Shown here: in pieces, positions 21,553 through 29,323 of the stretch
Layout: each line of letters starts with the position of its first letter
Numbering within the stretch: position 1 is the first letter of the stretch
IMG/VR virus record: IMGVR_UViG_3300030389_002642
Span: 1-36,163 of that record
From: a virus
Direction: 5' to 3' (one strand)
Length of the DNA stretch: 36,163 bases
Translations under genes and position numbers: made by a program
The notes under the pieces: generated by a model
Databases searched by the model: none
The model's input: only the letters and a program-made list of their open reading frames with translations
Told to the model about the DNA's origin: nothing

Positions 21553-23105
21553 ATTATGTACCTGTAGTAATCGTTTCTTGCTTTCACTAGATATAAACGC
21601 TCTAGTGCCCTAGTTACCGCAACGTAAAACTGTCTGTGCAAACCGTCTGGCTTGAGCATAGAGTATTTCTTTTGCGACGGAGACAGGTCCAACAAAACCG
21701 CGACGTTGTCCGCTTCTCCTCCTTTTGCCTGATGTATAGTAGATATAGCTATCCTCGGCTCACCGTGTAAATCTTCTTTATTCGTTATTGCTTTTTCTAT
21801 AAATGCTCTTCTCTCTACGTCAATACTTCTGTTAAAAACTTCCTGCCAGTCTTTGTCTAAACAATCGGGTATCAAGCCGTAGTTATCTATCATGCCCTGC
21901 TTATCAACCTTTTGTGCTTTGTTTGGATCCCCCTGCACTCTGCTGATAAACCCGCGCTTTACGCTGTCTTTGCCTAAGAACTGATACAGGTCTCCTAACT
22001 GCCCGACCGTTACTTCTTTGTCGTCTAGCACTTGCTCCCACGTATCTATCGCGTTAATCATCTTATGCGGTATGTAGCGAAAGTGATTGTGCGAGAAAGG
22101 GTAACCGTTGTTTATCAAATGCTTTCTGATGCCGTAGCCTTTGTTTGAATCGGACAGCATGTAATCGCAAGAAGCGAGCACCAACCAGTTACCTTCTTCT
22201 AACGGCAGCAGATCGGTAGAAGCTATGTCGAGCACTTCGCCTTGCTCTTTTCTTGGTTTGTAGTCTTTTTCTTCGCGCACGCTGATTCGTTTTGATATCT
22301 TGTCGGCCAACTCGTGCACAGACTTTGGTATGCGGTACGATTGATCTAAGACAATCTTCTTGCCCTGATAGTTTATAAGTCTCTCTGGACGCGCGCCGTT
22401 CCATTCGTAGATAGCCTGATCGTCATCGCCAGCTATGTAAGTAACGTCTACCTCTGCCGATAGTTTATCGACAAGTTGCCAGTTCAGCTCTGCTAAATCT
22501 TGCGCCTCGTCTACGATCAAAACATCTAGCGGTGGCACTTCACCGGACTCTATAAACTGAGTAATCATGTCTGCGAACGAATATATTTTTGGCGAAGACT
22601 CTTCTCGGTATCTCTCCCATGCTTCTGCTATAGCGTGCAAGATAGCCGGTACGACATCTCGACGTAGTCCTATCTCGCTATTTAAACGCTCTTCCTCTAG
22701 TGTGCGCATGTTCACCTTAGCTGCTTCTATGATCTGGAAATACGGATCATCGACCAAGGACCTCACGGATCTTCTGTTTTCCATAGAATAGTTCTTCGTT
22801 AAGTTGAAGCTGTACTCGCGCAAGAAGTCTGCGATATCGTCACCAGACAAGACTCTACCCATGCCCATCACGCGTTTGCAAAAAGCGTGGCTCGTGCAAA
22901 AGTACGGCATTTCATCAAAGCCCAGTCCTATACTTATGGAAGCTCTGTTCTTTGCCTCTGCGGCAGCTTTCACAGAATAGGAGATGAACGCCATCTTGTC
23001 TGGCTGTATTCCGTTTTGTAAATGATCTTCTACTAATTGTAAAAGAGTGGTGGTTTTACCTGTTCCCGGAGGACCAAAATATTTCTGTATGTTTCTAGTC
23101 CTCAT
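21549..23105 (-). CDS. UvrD/PcrA-like SF1 DNA helicase
   Basis: This 518-residue ATPase has the SF1A motifs in order: Walker A GPPGTGKT (11-18), motif Ia FISYSVKAAAEAK, motif II DEAQD (199-203), motif III GDDDQAIYEWNGA (226-238), motif IV DQSYRIPKSV, motif V STIHQAKGGEADNVAVLLDL, and motif VI QFYVAVTRALERLYLV. It is shorter than UvrD (about 720 aa), lacking much of the 1B/2B insertions, as in phage versions. It would unwind duplex DNA at forks or in recombination. It lies between primase and polymerase and overlaps both neighbours (11 bases upstream, 4 downstream). Confidence 0.93.
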   Translation of the reverse strand: MRTRNIQKYFGPPGTGKTTTLLQLVEDHLQNGIQPDKMAFISYSVKAAAEAKNRASISIGLGFDEMPYFCTSHAFCKRVMGMGRVLSGDDIADFLREYSFNLTKNYSMENRRSVRSLVDDPYFQIIEAAKVNMRTLEEERLNSEIGLRRDVVPAILHAIAEAWERYREESSPKIYSFADMITQFIESGEVPPLDVLIVDEAQDLAELNWQLVDKLSAEVDVTYIAGDDDQAIYEWNGARPERLINYQGKKIVLDQSYRIPKSVHELADKISKRISVREEKDYKPRKEQGEVLDIASTDLLPLEEGNWLVLASCDYMLSDSNKGYGIRKHLINNGYPFSHNHFRYIPHKMINAIDTWEQVLDDKEVTVGQLGDLYQFLGKDSVKRGFISRVQGDPNKAQKVDKQGMIDNYGLIPDCLDKDWQEVFNRSIDVERRAFIEKAITNKEDLHGEPRIAISTIHQAKGGEADNVAVLLDLSPSQKKYSMLKPDGLHRQFYVAVTRALERLYLVKARNDYYRYII

Positions 23106-24696
23106 CTTCCCACTCTTTTGTAAACGTCGGCTTCTTAAAATCGTCTGCGGTTATGTGCGAGTTGTCTATCTCTATCACGTCCATGACCCATATGTTTCTG
23201 TTGCCAACGCTTTTGTCTATCCATTTAGCGACGTTGTTGCCGCCCATGTTCTTCAACTCATCAAAAATCTCTGCGTTCTTAATCGTCTTCATGCCTTTGT
23301 ATTCTTGCACGTAGCTCACGACATCGCTGCCACGAAACCACCACTGATCTTTTTTGTTTTCCTCTGAATGGCGATACGCTCCTTTAGATAAGATAGACAG
23401 CCTAGACGTAGACTCGGTCATGGTGCAGAACTCTAAGATAGACTCTTCCAACAGGCCAACCTTTGTCATGTCGGCAGGGACTTCTACTTCTTGCACGTCC
23501 TGTAGCAACGTATTAAGTTGTGCTACCCAGTCTATCTTCTTACGATCTGGCGGACATTGGTTTAACACTTCCATACATCTTTGTTGGAACATACTGAAAT
23601 TGTGCAGTTGTTTTGTTTCGAGCACGATAGTCTCGCCGTCCATTTCTAAATGCCACAAAGGCGGGTCGGTCAGATACTTAATCAAGCTACCAAAAGTTGG
23701 TTCGCGTTCTGATGAATCGATACCGTACTTTCTAGTTACACAAAGTCCGCTTTGACAAAAGTCTTGTAGAGGAGCTTTGTTGCATGGGTATTTGTAGTCG
23801 GACTTCTCGACGCTTTGTATCAGAGCGACGACCTCACTATGCGGTAAAGGTCTATCGCATACTTGTTTGTTAACTTCTTGCAGTTTGTCTTTCCACTCTT
23901 CGCCCTCTGGGTGCACCTTCTTGAGAAACACGCCGTAGGCAAACAGAGCGTTGTTGCGCATGCCCTCTGGTATCCCGTTCAGTTTCATATGCACGAGACA
24001 AGGAGGGGCATCGGACCAAGGACCATTGTCTGAAGTAATTAGTTTCTTCCTAGACTTCTTAACAGGTTGCAACCCATCTAGGCTGTCCTCGTCTATGGCT
24101 TTTTTATTTACCGCTTTTATAAACTGTTCTGGTGTTAGATGATCGCCTTTTAAATTTAAGCCAAACCTAGTTGTGTCTTCGCCAGAATAGTACGGCATGT
24201 TCAACCAGTTACCTGTTTGTTTCTCTCGATCTATCTGTGTGCTCCACTGATATTGTTTAGGAAAGATCTCGTCTCCTGTCCTACCCAAAGCTGCTGCGAT
24301 ATCTTCTAGTTTTGATTTCATTTTTAAAGCGGGCACAGGGTCTTTCGTAAATAAAAACAAGTGCACGCCGCCAGACTTTGTTGTGCAAGGTATCAACGGC
24401 AGCTCCATGTCTTTGATCTTATTGAGTAATTCTTTTCTATCGAGAGAGTAATCGTCGATGTCAATGCAGCCCCAACCGCATGTTTCATCGTCTTTGATAG
24501 GAGTAATACCTAGAGAGGCTTCTCCACTTAGATGTTTTTTCCAGAGATCAAGCGTGACGGGTTCGTGTAAAGTCTTGGCTCTACCTTCTTTCTTTACTCC
24601 TTTTGAAGTGTTTTTAGTCCCCGTTATTTCGTATGTTCCATGCGCTCTTTCTAACCCGGAAAAAATCTCCATAAATTTTTCCGATAATTCTTCCAT
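23095..24696 (-). CDS. Archaeo-eukaryotic-type DNA primase (PrimPol-like)
   Basis: The 533-residue protein has an AEP catalytic core of the type seen in phage and TOTE-system primases: CIDIDD (Asp79, Asp81), TTKSGGVHLFLF (His112), and DEIFPKQ with GNWLNMPYY downstream. A middle region (about 235-330) resembles a PriCT-like domain: DAPPCLVHMK, EGMRNNALFAYGVFLKK, then a Cys cluster YPCNKAPLQDFCQSGLCVTR, which could hold metal with the earlier Cys. The C-terminal 200 residues have no Walker A, so no helicase domain is fused; the separate SF1 helicase gene may supply unwinding. It would make primers for the family A polymerase encoded next to it. Confidence 0.82.
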   Translation of the reverse strand: MEELSEKFMEIFSGLERAHGTYEITGTKNTSKGVKKEGRAKTLHEPVTLDLWKKHLSGEASLGITPIKDDETCGWGCIDIDDYSLDRKELLNKIKDMELPLIPCTTKSGGVHLFLFTKDPVPALKMKSKLEDIAAALGRTGDEIFPKQYQWSTQIDREKQTGNWLNMPYYSGEDTTRFGLNLKGDHLTPEQFIKAVNKKAIDEDSLDGLQPVKKSRKKLITSDNGPWSDAPPCLVHMKLNGIPEGMRNNALFAYGVFLKKVHPEGEEWKDKLQEVNKQVCDRPLPHSEVVALIQSVEKSDYKYPCNKAPLQDFCQSGLCVTRKYGIDSSEREPTFGSLIKYLTDPPLWHLEMDGETIVLETKQLHNFSMFQQRCMEVLNQCPPDRKKIDWVAQLNTLLQDVQEVEVPADMTKVGLLEESILEFCTMTESTSRLSILSKGAYRHSEENKKDQWWFRGSDVVSYVQEYKGMKTIKNAEIFDELKNMGGNNVAKWIDKSVGNRNIWVMDVIEIDNSHITADDFKKPTFTKEWEDED

Positions 24697-24712
24697 TTCT
24701 CATGTTCTTTGA

Positions 24713-24763
24713 GAATGGCAGAGAGAAAATATAAAACTAAAAAACAAAAACTCTCTGCCATTC
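24713..24763 (-). other. 13-bp perfect inverted repeat with AT-only-like loop
   Basis: GAATGGCAGAGAG at 24713-24725 and its exact complement at 24751-24763 flank a 25-base loop that is almost all A/T (T-rich on the transcribed minus strand). It sits in the 75-base gap between the ssDNA-binding-like gene (upstream) and the primase gene (downstream). There is no T-run directly after the stem on the minus strand, so it is not a standard terminator. An mRNA processing, stability or attenuation element, or a protein-binding site, is possible. Confidence 0.75.
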
Positions 24764-24771
24764 AATTACAA

Positions 24772-25560
24772 CTAATACAGGTTAGAAGTTTCGTCTGCTG
24801 ACTTATCTTCTATAACGGTTTTTGTTCCGCCACTTAACTGCTCCATACCGCCACCGGCACAAAATTCAGAAAACTCTTTCGCTTCTGAGAACAGATCAGT
24901 CTCCTTTTCACTCAGCATTTTCTCCTGAGTAATTTTGTAGGAGTACCAAGAACCTCTATCGTTGGACTCGGTCTGCGTGCAGAGACGATACCAATGAGAG
25001 TACGCTGGGGGTGTGTATAGCCCCGTCTTACCCTCTATCTTGGTTCCTTGTATTAGTGTGTTGAAGTTCCTTGAATGTTTCAGTTGAGAACCAGTCATGC
25101 TGATAATGCACTTCTGGGGAACTTCCTCAACCATAGCATAACCGTAATGGTTAGCAGTTACGGTAATCTGGTTACCGTCTGGCGTGATTAGTCTGTTTTG
25201 ACTGTCACGTTTGCAGCGATTCGCAATATCCGAATCGGCTGGGTGTACGGCTACAAGACCACCGCCTTTTTCACGCAGGCCCCACTCGACATGTGTCTTG
25301 TTGTACCAGACAGGCAAGAACATAAGTCCTTCCTCTCCAGAGATTACTGCGTTAGTCCCAGAGAAAAACAAGTCCCCTTCCTCGGCTTTAGGATCATAGT
25401 CAGGTGATGACTTCTGTCTCTGTGGAGACAGCGCCTGTATGATCGAAACCCTTGGGGTCTTGAGATCCTCTGCTGATACATCTCCGAAACCTTTTTCTTC
25501 GATGCTTTCAAATAAAGACACGATACTCGTGTCGCCGTTAGTTGCTTTTTTATTCGCCAT
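24772..25560 (-). CDS. Candidate single-stranded DNA-binding protein
   Basis: This 262-residue soluble protein is not clearly identifiable by motif. Its placement upstream of primase, helicase and polymerase, its beta-rich middle (LMFLPVWYNKTHVEWGLREK, ITVTANHYGYAMVEEVPQKC, IISMTGSQLKHSRNFNTLIQ), and an acidic C-terminal tail ending in an aromatic residue (IEDKSADETSNLY) resemble phage ssDNA-binding proteins such as T7 gp2.5 in general plan. The N-terminus (SIVSLFESIEEKGFGDVSAE, then LKTPRVSIIQALSPQ) is familiar from marine phage proteins of this locus. A good GGAG precedes the ATG. Function is inferred from context. Confidence 0.65.
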   Translation of the reverse strand: MANKKATNGDTSIVSLFESIEEKGFGDVSAEDLKTPRVSIIQALSPQRQKSSPDYDPKAEEGDLFFSGTNAVISGEEGLMFLPVWYNKTHVEWGLREKGGGLVAVHPADSDIANRCKRDSQNRLITPDGNQITVTANHYGYAMVEEVPQKCIISMTGSQLKHSRNFNTLIQGTKIEGKTGLYTPPAYSHWYRLCTQTESNDRGSWYSYKITQEKMLSEKETDLFSEAKEFSEFCAGGGMEQLSGGTKTVIEDKSADETSNLY

Positions 25561-25578
25561 TTTATAACTCCTTATTCG

Positions 25579-26148
25579 TTATTTGGTTATTTTGGTTCGC
25601 TTGCCAACGTATACGCTAAATAGTTCTCGCGCATTGCTGTCAAACTCCTGATTGTTCGATTCAATTTGTTCGCGTACGAACGCCTTGAGCGAACTAGGAT
25701 GAACGCTCTCTTTCTGTTCAGGCAAAAGCCCTTCCTTCTTGAGAACATCTATCACTTCTTGAGCGCGTTCGTCTTCGCCTTGACCAAACTGAACGCTAAC
25801 TACGTTCTTAATCAAGTCGCCGTGGCCCTTTGTTCTGAGCCAGTCGTGACCCGCATCTATCTTGTCAGCTGAGATGCGTGCGCTGTAAAACGGTTCTGCT
25901 GATATACGGGATCCGTCTACCAGCTTGAGGTCGAGTATGCCTAACTGTGCAAGATGTTCTGGTATGACTTCTTGCGACAACTCTTTCTCTTGTTCTTTTA
26001 ATTTTTGCAGATTGTCTTCTGCGTTGCCGATTTGTGCTTGTAGTTTTAGTAATCGCTCACAAAGTATCGACATCATGTTGAGGTCTTTGTCTTCTAAAGA
26101 TTGTACTTTGCGGGCGGCTTCTTTTTCGAATAGTGCTTCTATGCTCAT
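25579..26148 (-). CDS. Coiled-coil protein of the replication block, unknown function
   Basis: I start this gene at ATG 26148 (MSIEALFEKEAARK), which has AAGGAGAACCAA upstream; a longer open frame to 26232 lies over the preceding small gene. The 189-residue protein has a helical N-terminal half with a likely coiled coil (about 20-75, LCERLLKLQAQIGNAEDNLQ, KLKEQEKELSQEV), then a small mixed domain (ILDLKLVDGSRISAEPFYSA) that resembles the beta/alpha part of phage Gp2.5-neighbour proteins, and a helical C-terminus. No catalytic motif is recognised. It overlaps the preceding gene (ATGA) and precedes the ssDNA-binding-like gene by 18 bases. Confidence 0.65.
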   Translation of the reverse strand: MSIEALFEKEAARKVQSLEDKDLNMMSILCERLLKLQAQIGNAEDNLQKLKEQEKELSQEVIPEHLAQLGILDLKLVDGSRISAEPFYSARISADKIDAGHDWLRTKGHGDLIKNVVSVQFGQGEDERAQEVIDVLKKEGLLPEQKESVHPSSLKAFVREQIESNNQEFDSNARELFSVYVGKRTKITK

Positions 26149-26291
26149 TTGGTTCTCCTTTTTCTTTTTAAAACTTTTTGTGCGCGTCTTTGCTGCCTGT
26201 TGACTGGAACAGGAAAATCGCCGCTGCTCCATGTGCCATGACCTGATGTTCTCTGTTGTGGGTGTCTTGGTGTGGGAATTTTTTTGACCAT
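26145..26291 (-). CDS. Small basic protein, 48 aa
   Basis: The ATG at 26291 overlaps the previous stop (TAATG) and the TGA overlaps the next start (ATGA), so both junctions indicate a real, translationally coupled gene. The 48-residue peptide (MVKKIPTPRHPQQRTSGHGT, then a WSSGDFPVPVN linker and a RQQRRAQKVLKRKRRTK tail) is Pro-rich at the front and strongly basic at the end. No family recognised; RNA or DNA binding is possible from the charge. Confidence 0.6.
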   Translation of the reverse strand: MVKKIPTPRHPQQRTSGHGTWSSGDFPVPVNRQQRRAQKVLKRKRRTK

Positions 26292-26554
26292 TAGTGTGTC
26301 TCCTTTTTATCTAACTCTTTTTTATACGCCTGCATACCTTCGAGTATTTTTTCCTGAAACAAGAGACAATCTCTGTAGTATTGCTTGTCTTCAGGGTCGT
26401 TGGACAGATTCATTTGCTCGACTAAGAACTCGGTGTGCTCTTCGTGTCTAGCTAAAGACTGCTCCCAATCTATTTCGTAGTCGTATGTTTTGCTCTTTTC
26501 TTCTAAATACTTTATGTACTCAGAAACTATGTGATCTAACTTTCCTTTATCCAT
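26291..26554 (-). CDS. Small helical acidic protein, 87 aa, unknown
   Basis: The product is helical and highly charged (HIVSEYIKYLEEKSKTYDYE, HEEHTEFLVEQMNLSNDPED, CLLFQEKILEGMQAYKKELD) with no membrane segment or known motif. It starts directly after the preceding gene's stop and its own stop overlaps the next start (TAATG). It belongs to the early part of the minus-strand replication transcript. The pattern of regularly spaced charges suggests a helical bundle. Function unknown. Confidence 0.65.
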   Translation of the reverse strand: MDKGKLDHIVSEYIKYLEEKSKTYDYEIDWEQSLARHEEHTEFLVEQMNLSNDPEDKQYYRDCLLFQEKILEGMQAYKKELDKKETH

Positions 26555-26845
26555 TTAAACCCCCGATGTCATGTGAACGTAGGCGTCGCGGCAATCTTTA
26601 ATAAGTTTTCCGCAATCGCATACCGGTTCTTCAGGAATTGGTTTGTGACCAAAAATATTTGCATAAGCGTCATATTGCATGCTCCAAAAATATTCAAGTT
26701 CGGTCTGTAGTTCTGGACTGGCATTACGATAAAGCTTGTGTAAATCAATCCCGACTTCCAAACCGTCATAATAGTCAAACCTAGATTTTGTGAAGATGTC
26801 GCTGATGTTAGCGAGCATGATTTTTCTCTGTTCTTCTTCGTTCAT
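26555..26845 (-). CDS. Small protein with Cys cluster, first gene of replication block
   Basis: This 96-residue protein starts at an ATG with AAGGAGTTAAAA upstream and is the promoter-proximal gene of the minus-strand block. The N-terminal two thirds are helical (EEQRKIMLANISDIFTKSRF, GIDLHKLYRNASPELQTELE, YFWSMQYDAYANIFG). The C-terminal EEPVCDCGKLIKDCRDAYVH contains Cys-x-Cys and a third Cys plus His, a possible metal site. No family recognised. It lies 40 bases from a candidate promoter and palindromic operator. Confidence 0.65.
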   Translation of the reverse strand: MNEEEQRKIMLANISDIFTKSRFDYYDGLEVGIDLHKLYRNASPELQTELEYFWSMQYDAYANIFGHKPIPEEPVCDCGKLIKDCRDAYVHMTSGV

Positions 26846-26885
26846 TTTTAACTCCTTAATTTGTTGTTTGTTAATTTGATTTCTT

Positions 26886-26913
26886 AGTATAAGTTATTTA
26901 GAATAAATAACAA
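26886..26913 (-). promoter_or_regulatory. Candidate promoter with internal palindromic operator
   Basis: Read on the minus strand, TTGTTA (26913-26908) and TATACT (26891-26886) are separated by 16 bases and resemble a sigma-70 promoter for the replication block. Between and overlapping them lies a 19-base palindrome at 26893-26911: GTTATTTA, GAA, TAAATAAC, perfect over 8-bp arms. A dimeric repressor bound there would block this promoter. The divergent SNF2 gene starts at 26955. The gap 26846-26954 holds no gene. Confidence 0.55.
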
Positions 26914-26954
26914 CATATATTTGAACGAATAACGAAATTTATAAAGGATGTCTT

Positions 26955-28403
26955 ATGGAAATAACAAATTACGAATACAAAACCGAACCTTACCAGCACC
27001 AACGAGAAGTTCTAGAAACCAGCGCATACAAAAATCTATACGCTTTGTTTTTAGAGATGGGCTTAGGCAAGTCCAAGATTCTGTTGGACAACTTAGCTAT
27101 CTTATTTAAACAAGACGAAGTGTCGGGCGCAGTCATTGTGGCCCCGAAAGGTGTTCTTAATAACTGGAGCGAGAATGAGATTGCTAGACACATGCCCGAT
27201 GATATAGAAAGAAACGTTTTAGTCTGGCAGTCGAACCACACGCAACGTTGGACAAAGGCTTTTAAGGACATGGTTGAAGAAGATAGCACAGGTAAATTAA
27301 ATATTCTACTCGTCAACGTCGAGGCTTTCGCAACTACTAAGGGTTGTCAACACGTCGAAGAGTTTTTAAATACTCACAACTGTATGTTCGTTATAGATGA
27401 GTCGACGACTATCAAAAACCCCAAGGCTAAAAGGACTAAGAACCTCATCAAGCTAGCGCCGCTCGCTGACTATCGAAGGATACTCACAGGTTTTCCCATA
27501 ACCAAAGCGCCTTTGGATTTGTACTCGCAGTGTTTCTTTTTAAGTCCCACGCTTTTGGGTTTCAGCAGTTACTATTCGTTCCGAGCGCGCTTTGCTTTGA
27601 CGCAAAGAAAGTTTTTAGGTGGCCATTCGTTTGACCACATTGTTGGCTACCAACGACTCGATGAGTTACAAAAGTTGTTGCGCGGTTTCTCTGTACGCAA
27701 ACGTAAAGAAGAATGTTTGGATCTGCCGCCCAAGGTATACACCAAGCGACAGGTAGAACTGACCAAGGAACAAAAGCAAGCGTACGAACAAATGCGCAAA
27801 GAAGCGCTGATGATCTTAGAAGGCGATACGTTTACGACTGTCAATGCGTTGACTCAGCTGATGCGCTTGCAACAAGTCGTAGCGGGCAGTCTGAAGAACG
27901 AGGAAGGTAAAACGATACTTATAAAGAATAATCGATTACAGACGGTTCTGGATATCCTAGAAGAGACTCAAGGTAAAGTTGTGATATTTGCTGTGTTCCG
28001 CTCAGATATAGAACAGCTAGCAAAGCTACTAGCAGAAAAATATGGGACCAATGCGGTGGCAACATACTACGGTGAAACTCCTCAAGCTGAACGTCAAAAT
28101 ATTATTACTCGCTTTCAAGACCCGGACAGCGAGTTGCGGTATTTTATCTCAAATGCGCAGACAGGTGGTAGAGGTATTACGTTAACCCAAGCCAAAGCGA
28201 TGATCTTCTACTCGAACAGCTATGACTTAGAGCTGCGGATCCAAGCCGAAGACCGTATTCATCGTATCGGACAGGAGCACAGTTGCACGTACATAGATTT
28301 AGTTTCACCCGATACTGTAGATGAGAAGATACTGCAATCGCTTCTCGACAAAGTGCAGATCAGTAACGAAGTGCTCGGCGAGGTTCGCCAATGGTTCGAT
28401 TAG
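26955..28403 (+). CDS. SNF2-type SF2 helicase/translocase
   Basis: This 482-residue ATPase has the motifs of SNF2-family SF2 enzymes: a Q-like YQHQREVL at 13-20, Walker A EMGLGKSK (34-41), motif Ib-type VAPKGVLNNW, motif II IDES (147-150, DEAH variant), motif III LTGFPITKAP (a TG-P variant), motif V-type NAQTGGRGITLTQA and motif VI RIHRIGQ (434-440). It would translocate on duplex DNA and displace or remodel bound proteins; in phage genomes such genes lie near replication and recombination functions. AAAGGATG precedes the start. It is the first gene of a plus-strand block divergent from the replication block. Confidence 0.93.
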   Translation: MEITNYEYKTEPYQHQREVLETSAYKNLYALFLEMGLGKSKILLDNLAILFKQDEVSGAVIVAPKGVLNNWSENEIARHMPDDIERNVLVWQSNHTQRWTKAFKDMVEEDSTGKLNILLVNVEAFATTKGCQHVEEFLNTHNCMFVIDESTTIKNPKAKRTKNLIKLAPLADYRRILTGFPITKAPLDLYSQCFFLSPTLLGFSSYYSFRARFALTQRKFLGGHSFDHIVGYQRLDELQKLLRGFSVRKRKEECLDLPPKVYTKRQVELTKEQKQAYEQMRKEALMILEGDTFTTVNALTQLMRLQQVVAGSLKNEEGKTILIKNNRLQTVLDILEETQGKVVIFAVFRSDIEQLAKLLAEKYGTNAVATYYGETPQAERQNIITRFQDPDSELRYFISNAQTGGRGITLTQAKAMIFYSNSYDLELRIQAEDRIHRIGQEHSCTYIDLVSPDTVDEKILQSLLDKVQISNEVLGEVRQWFD

Positions 28404-28418
28404 CTGTATAATTAAATT

Positions 28419-28985
28419 ATGAACGAAGAAATACGCAAAGCGGTAGACGCTTTATACTTTGGCAAAACCGATCTTCCCCCTGAAGAGCAAATGAAAAACT
28501 TAGGCGGGATACTTTCTATATTCGCCCCCGATCCTGACGATCCGTTAGAATATTTAGGGGCCGCAGGCTTGCCGGTCTTTATCGTCAAACGCCTAAATCG
28601 CCTCAGACAAATAGCGGGTGATCCAAAAGCGGCGGACGAAGTTAGAGATATCGCTAACGACATTGTACAAAGCGCTGACGCCGATCAACTTAGATTGGTA
28701 CAAAGAGAGCTAGATGAGATTGAAACGATGGGCAGTAATAAGATTGCGCGCGACTCTGATCCTGATATGCCTATTACCGCGCAGTACGCCGAAGGATCAA
28801 ACATAGTGATGAATGTAGGTAGGGCCAAACGTATAGTGAACGATACGTTGAAGGACCAAGGACCTAGCATGGAAGAGAAGAGCGACATTCTAGCTAAGAT
28901 GAAAAAGAAACTCGACGACCCGGACGAAATGAAAGCTGGCGGCATGGTGATGAACTATGGCGACTACGGCAGAACGTATAAGTGA
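28419..28985 (+). CDS. Conserved marine-phage protein, 188 aa, unknown
   Basis: The ATG at 28419 has no obvious ribosome site but lies six bases after a TATAAT (28407-28412), so initiation might be from a near-leaderless transcript. The protein is soluble with an alternating Asp/Pro-rich region (APDPDDPLEYLGAAGLPVFI) and a helical middle, and ends in KAGGMVMNYGDYGRTYK. That GGMVMNYGDYGR end resembles the Gly-Gly motifs found in several virion proteins of this window (for example GGMDDDG at 11277, GGEVF at 12322). Function unknown. The stop overlaps the GTG of the next gene (GTGA). Confidence 0.6.
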   Translation: MNEEIRKAVDALYFGKTDLPPEEQMKNLGGILSIFAPDPDDPLEYLGAAGLPVFIVKRLNRLRQIAGDPKAADEVRDIANDIVQSADADQLRLVQRELDEIETMGSNKIARDSDPDMPITAQYAEGSNIVMNVGRAKRIVNDTLKDQGPSMEEKSDILAKMKKKLDDPDEMKAGGMVMNYGDYGRTYK

Positions 28986-29323
28986 CTCCCAAATACAATA
29001 AGTTTTATTATCGACCCCTGCCGAAATGCTTGGAGGTAGGTGAGAGCGATATTGAAGGCGCAGGTATCTTTGCGGCTGAGGGCATAGAAAAAGGCGTGGA
29101 TCTCGGCATGACGCACATTAAAGTACCTATCATTCAAGGCTACGTACGCACAGCGCTCGGTGGTTTCGTTAATCATTACGAGAAAGCAAATTGTTATTTG
29201 GAAGAGAGATTGGATTGGGACGACTATCGGGTCTATCATTTAGTAACGGCAAGACCTATATTAGAGGGTGAAGAGATTACTTTAGATTATCATATAGACG
29301 AAGGAGTAGAAGATGGCGAATAA
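28982..29323 (+). CDS. SET-domain protein (putative lysine methyltransferase)
   Basis: The start is GTG 28982, overlapping the previous stop. The 113-residue protein is a compact SET domain: ESDIEGAGIFAAEGIEKG (22-38; GxG motif at 26-28), GGFVNHYEKANC (60-71, the NHxxxxNC motif) and GEEITLDY (96-103). The usual post-SET Cys-rich region is absent. SET proteins normally transfer methyl groups from S-adenosylmethionine to lysine side chains, so the target could be a phage or host Lys-rich protein. Known phage examples are few and mostly of unverified function. The end overlaps the thermonuclease gene by 11 bases. Confidence 0.85.
   Translation: MTPKYNKFYYRPLPKCLEVGESDIEGAGIFAAEGIEKGVDLGMTHIKVPIIQGYVRTALGGFVNHYEKANCYLEERLDWDDYRVYHLVTARPILEGEEITLDYHIDEGVEDGE

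Noticed and set aside
28407-28412. TATAAT just before the 28419 gene
   Set aside because: The matching -35 (TTCGCC) agrees at only three of six positions and the leader would be nearly absent, so I did not list a promoter feature.
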